Assembly: GCA_910577575.1 (NCBI GenBank)
Contig: CAJTOG010000001.1
Coordinates: 129,555-193,554, forward strand
Origin: an uncultured Ruminococcus sp.
Lineage (GTDB): Bacteria > Bacillota > Clostridia > Oscillospirales > Ruminococcaceae
Length of the DNA: 64,000 nt
Direction of reading: 5' to 3'
The notes beneath the pieces were generated by a model. The model did no database searches. It saw nothing but the letters and a program-made list of their open reading frames with translations, and was not told the DNA's origin. Positions 61,769 through 64,000 of this stretch are shown here, one piece after another (the first letter of the stretch is position 1; each line of letters opens with the position of its first letter). Position numbers and translations under genes: made by a program.

Positions 61769-62851
61769 GTTTTTAGGATTATTGTTTGTTGTCATTCTTA
61801 TATCCGGAGCAGGTGTTCCGGTATTTTTCGGTTTCATCATAGCAGCCTGTGGGTCAAGTTTAAGGATAAGGTTTTTTATTTCTTCATCAAGAGTAAGATT
61901 GAAAAGTATCTTGAGAGCCTGCAAAGCATTTGGAATATCTTTTCCTCCCATATAGTGAGAGGCAAGTTTTGCAGCCGTATCGATGACTTTCTGGTCAGGA
62001 CCAAAATTTATATCATATTTTTCCATTGTCTTGATTATCTTGTCCCTTGTCGGCATTACAGCAGGAGTACCTTTCAGGTCGGCTGCATGACGTATTTCAA
62101 GCGGAATTGCAGGATTCGGAGCAAACATACTGCTTGCGGAATAGAAAATAATAGCATCTTCATATTCACCAAAATCTGTAAGGGTATATCCTATATTTGC
62201 ATAGCATCTTGCAATTGCTATAGGAGATGAAGCGATTGCGAGAGTCTGACGGGTTGTTTCAAAAACCATTTTTCTGTTGCGGAGAATTTTATAAATTTCA
62301 GTAAGTTCAAATCTTGGACCGACATCAACAGGATTATATTCCACAGCACGTTCAAGCACCGGAATAGCATCAATATTTGCACCTGTTTCAATAAGCAGAT
62401 ATGCATATGTTGTAAGATATGATGCAAAATCGAAAGGAGTGCGGTTGAGAGTTTTGTCTTCCTTGAAAAGATACTGGTAGAGATTGTCTTCAAACGGATT
62501 GCGGAAAGAGACAAATTTTGCGGTATCATTTTCAGTATATTCGAGAGTAATTTTCTTATAAAGTCTTTCGGCAAGCGGAACAGCTTCAATAATCTGTTTT
62601 TCGTTAATCATGCCGATTATTTTATTATACATTTCATCAAGTCTCATACCGTCGATATGAGTAAGACGAGCAATTTCCTTACGGCGTTCTTCGGGCATAT
62701 TTTCAAGCAGAAGCTCCCCGACTGCCTTTAATCCTTCAATATTACCGGCATTGGCGAATTTTTCGCCCTCTTTTCTGAGAATCCTGTCGTTTTCTTCAGG
62801 TGAATTGCCAAGCAGTTTTTTAAGTTCTGTAATTATTTCATTGTATTCCAT
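61766..62851 (-). CDS. TPR-repeat protein of unknown function
   Basis: A 361-residue, all-helical cytoplasmic protein without signal or membrane span. Two or three TPR-like units are readable (AIPVLERAVEYNPVDVGPRFELTEIYK, ARCYANIGYTLTDFGEYEDAIIFYSASSMFAPN). The Pro/Asn/Thr-rich tail is disordered. It starts 21 bases after the proline-rich repeat gene, with GAGGT as RBS, so the two are co-transcribed and may interact; this is inference. Confidence 0.75.
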   Translation of the reverse strand: MEYNEIITELKKLLGNSPEENDRILRKEGEKFANAGNIEGLKAVGELLLENMPEERRKEIARLTHIDGMRLDEMYNKIIGMINEKQIIEAVPLAERLYKKITLEYTENDTAKFVSFRNPFEDNLYQYLFKEDKTLNRTPFDFASYLTTYAYLLIETGANIDAIPVLERAVEYNPVDVGPRFELTEIYKILRNRKMVFETTRQTLAIASSPIAIARCYANIGYTLTDFGEYEDAIIFYSASSMFAPNPAIPLEIRHAADLKGTPAVMPTRDKIIKTMEKYDINFGPDQKVIDTAAKLASHYMGGKDIPNALQALKILFNLTLDEEIKNLILKLDPQAAMMKPKNTGTPAPDIRMTTNNNPKN

Positions 62852-62872
62852 TAATTTACCTCATAATGTAAT

Positions 62873-64000
62873 TTATTTTTTTCTTTTTGCCATTTCCTTC
62901 TGGAATTTGGCATCAATTTTCTGCTGTTTTTTGAGTGCCTTCTGGTCAGCTTTTGAAAGCGGTACATCCATCATATTTGCAGATGGTGATTTGCTTGCAG
63001 ATGGTACAGGTGAAGAGAAAGAGCCACTGTTTTTTTGCGGAGCTTTATATTCGTTAAATACAGGTATGTTCTGTTTGAGTTTTGCTTCAGCTTCTTTTTT
63101 CTCCTTGAGGGAATTATCTCCGAGCTGTGAAAGAACATCTTCAATAGAGTCAAGAACATTTGTTTTTGGTTTTAATCCTTGTGTTTCAGTGAGACTTTTA
63201 TTGGCATATTCCTTTGATTCAGAGATGGCACTTATAAATGCCTGTGAAGTTGAACGGGCGTGTGGATTTGTAGCAATTTTTGAAACATTTGCAGAAACAG
63301 GTGAACCTTTTGCAGCTTCAGCAGCAGCGATTCTTTGTCCGGGGGTCATGTTCATTGAAGAAGTAGGAATTTCCTGTGCAGCAGCAACAGCTTCCTGAAG
63401 TCTTGTATTTTTATTATACATTGTTGATGCAGGAGCAACTGGAGAAGGTGTGGGAGTAACAGGTATAGACATACTCTGCTCCAGAATCGGAATAAAAATT
63501 GGCTGACCATTTTGGTCGTATCCCTGAAGCTGCATCTGAACATATGTATATATCGGCTGACCATTCTGGTCGTATCCTGTAAGCTGAGGAACAGACATAA
63601 TTTGTCCCATAGCTCCGGCAGAAGCTATAGGCTGAACCGGAGGCGGTGTGGTCTGTTGTATAGGCGGAGGGGTAATATACTGAATTGGAGGTGGTACAAA
63701 CTGCTGAACAGGCGGAGGTGTAATCTGTTGAACTGGAGAAGGTGTTGCTTGTTTTATAGGTTGTGTATTAAGTGCAGTGACAGCTTCAGAAATATCATCA
63801 ATTACAGGAGTTGTAACCGGTTGTGCATATTCGGGAACTGATGTTCTGATTGCTTGTTTTTCTTTAATATCCGTAGTATAAATATCTTCAATTTCGGGAG
63901 TATCAAAATCATCAGAGACGGGAACAGCAATATCTTCAATTTCGGGAGTATCAAAATCATCAGAGACAGGAACAGAAATATCTTCGATTTCAGGAGTATC
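62873..64000 (-). CDS. Proline-rich repeat protein, 5' end beyond the window
   Basis: The frame is open from the stop at 62873 to the right edge (375 residues so far), passing through the internal ATG 63610. From N to C it holds 16-residue acidic repeats (SDDFDTPEIEDI-A/S-VPV), a run of PPP-V/I-Q units, two GYDQNGQPI repeats, then Ala/Ser-rich and finally strongly basic Lys/Gln sequence. No membrane span. Function unknown; the composition suggests a disordered scaffold or adhesin-like linker. It precedes the TPR gene. Confidence 0.7.
   Translation of the reverse strand, partial: DTPEIEDISVPVSDDFDTPEIEDIAVPVSDDFDTPEIEDIYTTDIKEKQAIRTSVPEYAQPVTTPVIDDISEAVTALNTQPIKQATPSPVQQITPPPVQQFVPPPIQYITPPPIQQTTPPPVQPIASAGAMGQIMSVPQLTGYDQNGQPIYTYVQMQLQGYDQNGQPIFIPILEQSMSIPVTPTPSPVAPASTMYNKNTRLQEAVAAAQEIPTSSMNMTPGQRIAAAEAAKGSPVSANVSKIATNPHARSTSQAFISAISESKEYANKSLTETQGLKPKTNVLDSIEDVLSQLGDNSLKEKKEAEAKLKQNIPVFNEYKAPQKNSGSFSSPVPSASKSPSANMMDVPLSKADQKALKKQQKIDAKFQKEMAKRKK
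63882..64000. repeat. 48-bp in-frame tandem repeats
   Basis: Copies begin at 63882, 63930 and 63978 (cut by the window edge) with a few base changes each. Each encodes 16 residues of the acidic SDDFDTPEIEDI block in the minus-strand gene. More copies may lie beyond 64000. Confidence 0.92.

Noticed and set aside
1..64000. CRISPR arrays, insertion sequences, prophage, rRNA, replication origin
   Set aside because: No regularly spaced repeats, transposase, integrase, phage structural genes, rRNA sequence or dnaA-box cluster was seen.

Overview
The window looks like chromosomal DNA of a low-GC, Gram-positive clostridium, most like the Ruminococcus group (Oscillospiraceae). The evidence is the AT-rich sequence, strong GGAGG ribosome binding sites, TTGACA-N17-TATAAT promoters, the sporulation genes spoIID, spoVAD and spoVAE, an HrcA/CIRCE-controlled dnaK operon, and the clostridial order map, KOW gene, infA, rpmJ after secY. 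No phage, insertion sequence, CRISPR array or rRNA was seen. Species cannot be fixed from sequence reading alone.

Layout. 1-2.4 kb: the 3' end of a guanylate-kinase-like gene, a DUF6311 membrane protein, and tRNA-Glu and tRNA-Met. 2.4-8.7 kb: a two-component system, RNase HI (apparently with an ATT start), and the Fe-S pair iscS/iscU around a decayed EF-Tu-like gene. This stretch carries four perfect and two one-mismatch copies of the 16-bp palindrome TGTTCCACGTGGAACA, a ParB/parS-type site. 8.7-13.6 kb: a calcium-type P-type ATPase, a DRE-TIM aldolase and spoIID, whose 3' end and downstream promoter are tandemly duplicated (168 bp). 13.7-24.4 kb: citrate synthase, an FG-GAP-like lipoprotein, a second two-component system, DUF1385 (YqhQ), prmC, recA, recX, rimO, pgsA and a DtxR-like regulator. 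24.5-29.5 kb: hrcA-grpE-dnaK-dnaJ. 29.6-41 kb: glmM, two broken small lipoprotein genes, a Wzz-like protein, spoVAD/spoVAE, an XRE regulator, a histidine phosphatase, a pseudouridine synthase, luxS and an M23 endopeptidase.

41-57 kb holds the complete S10-spc-alpha ribosomal super-operon (rpsJ to rplQ, with secY, adk, map, infA and rpoA). A roughly 330-nt leader with an internal terminator-like hairpin precedes it. It is followed by yajC and a TIGR04086 membrane protein whose ribosome binding site lies inside a terminator-like hairpin. 58-61.7 kb (minus strand) is a response regulator-histidine kinase-HtrA operon resembling the CssRS-HtrA secretion-stress arrangement. 61.7-64 kb encodes a TPR protein and a proline-rich repeat protein that runs off the window.

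Most genes are ordinary housekeeping genes. The features that stand out are the dense parS cluster, the ribosomal leader with its attenuator-like hairpin, the spoIID/promoter tandem duplication, the nonsense-interrupted YGPP lipoproteins, the RBS-sequestering hairpin, and the repeat-rich protein at the right edge.
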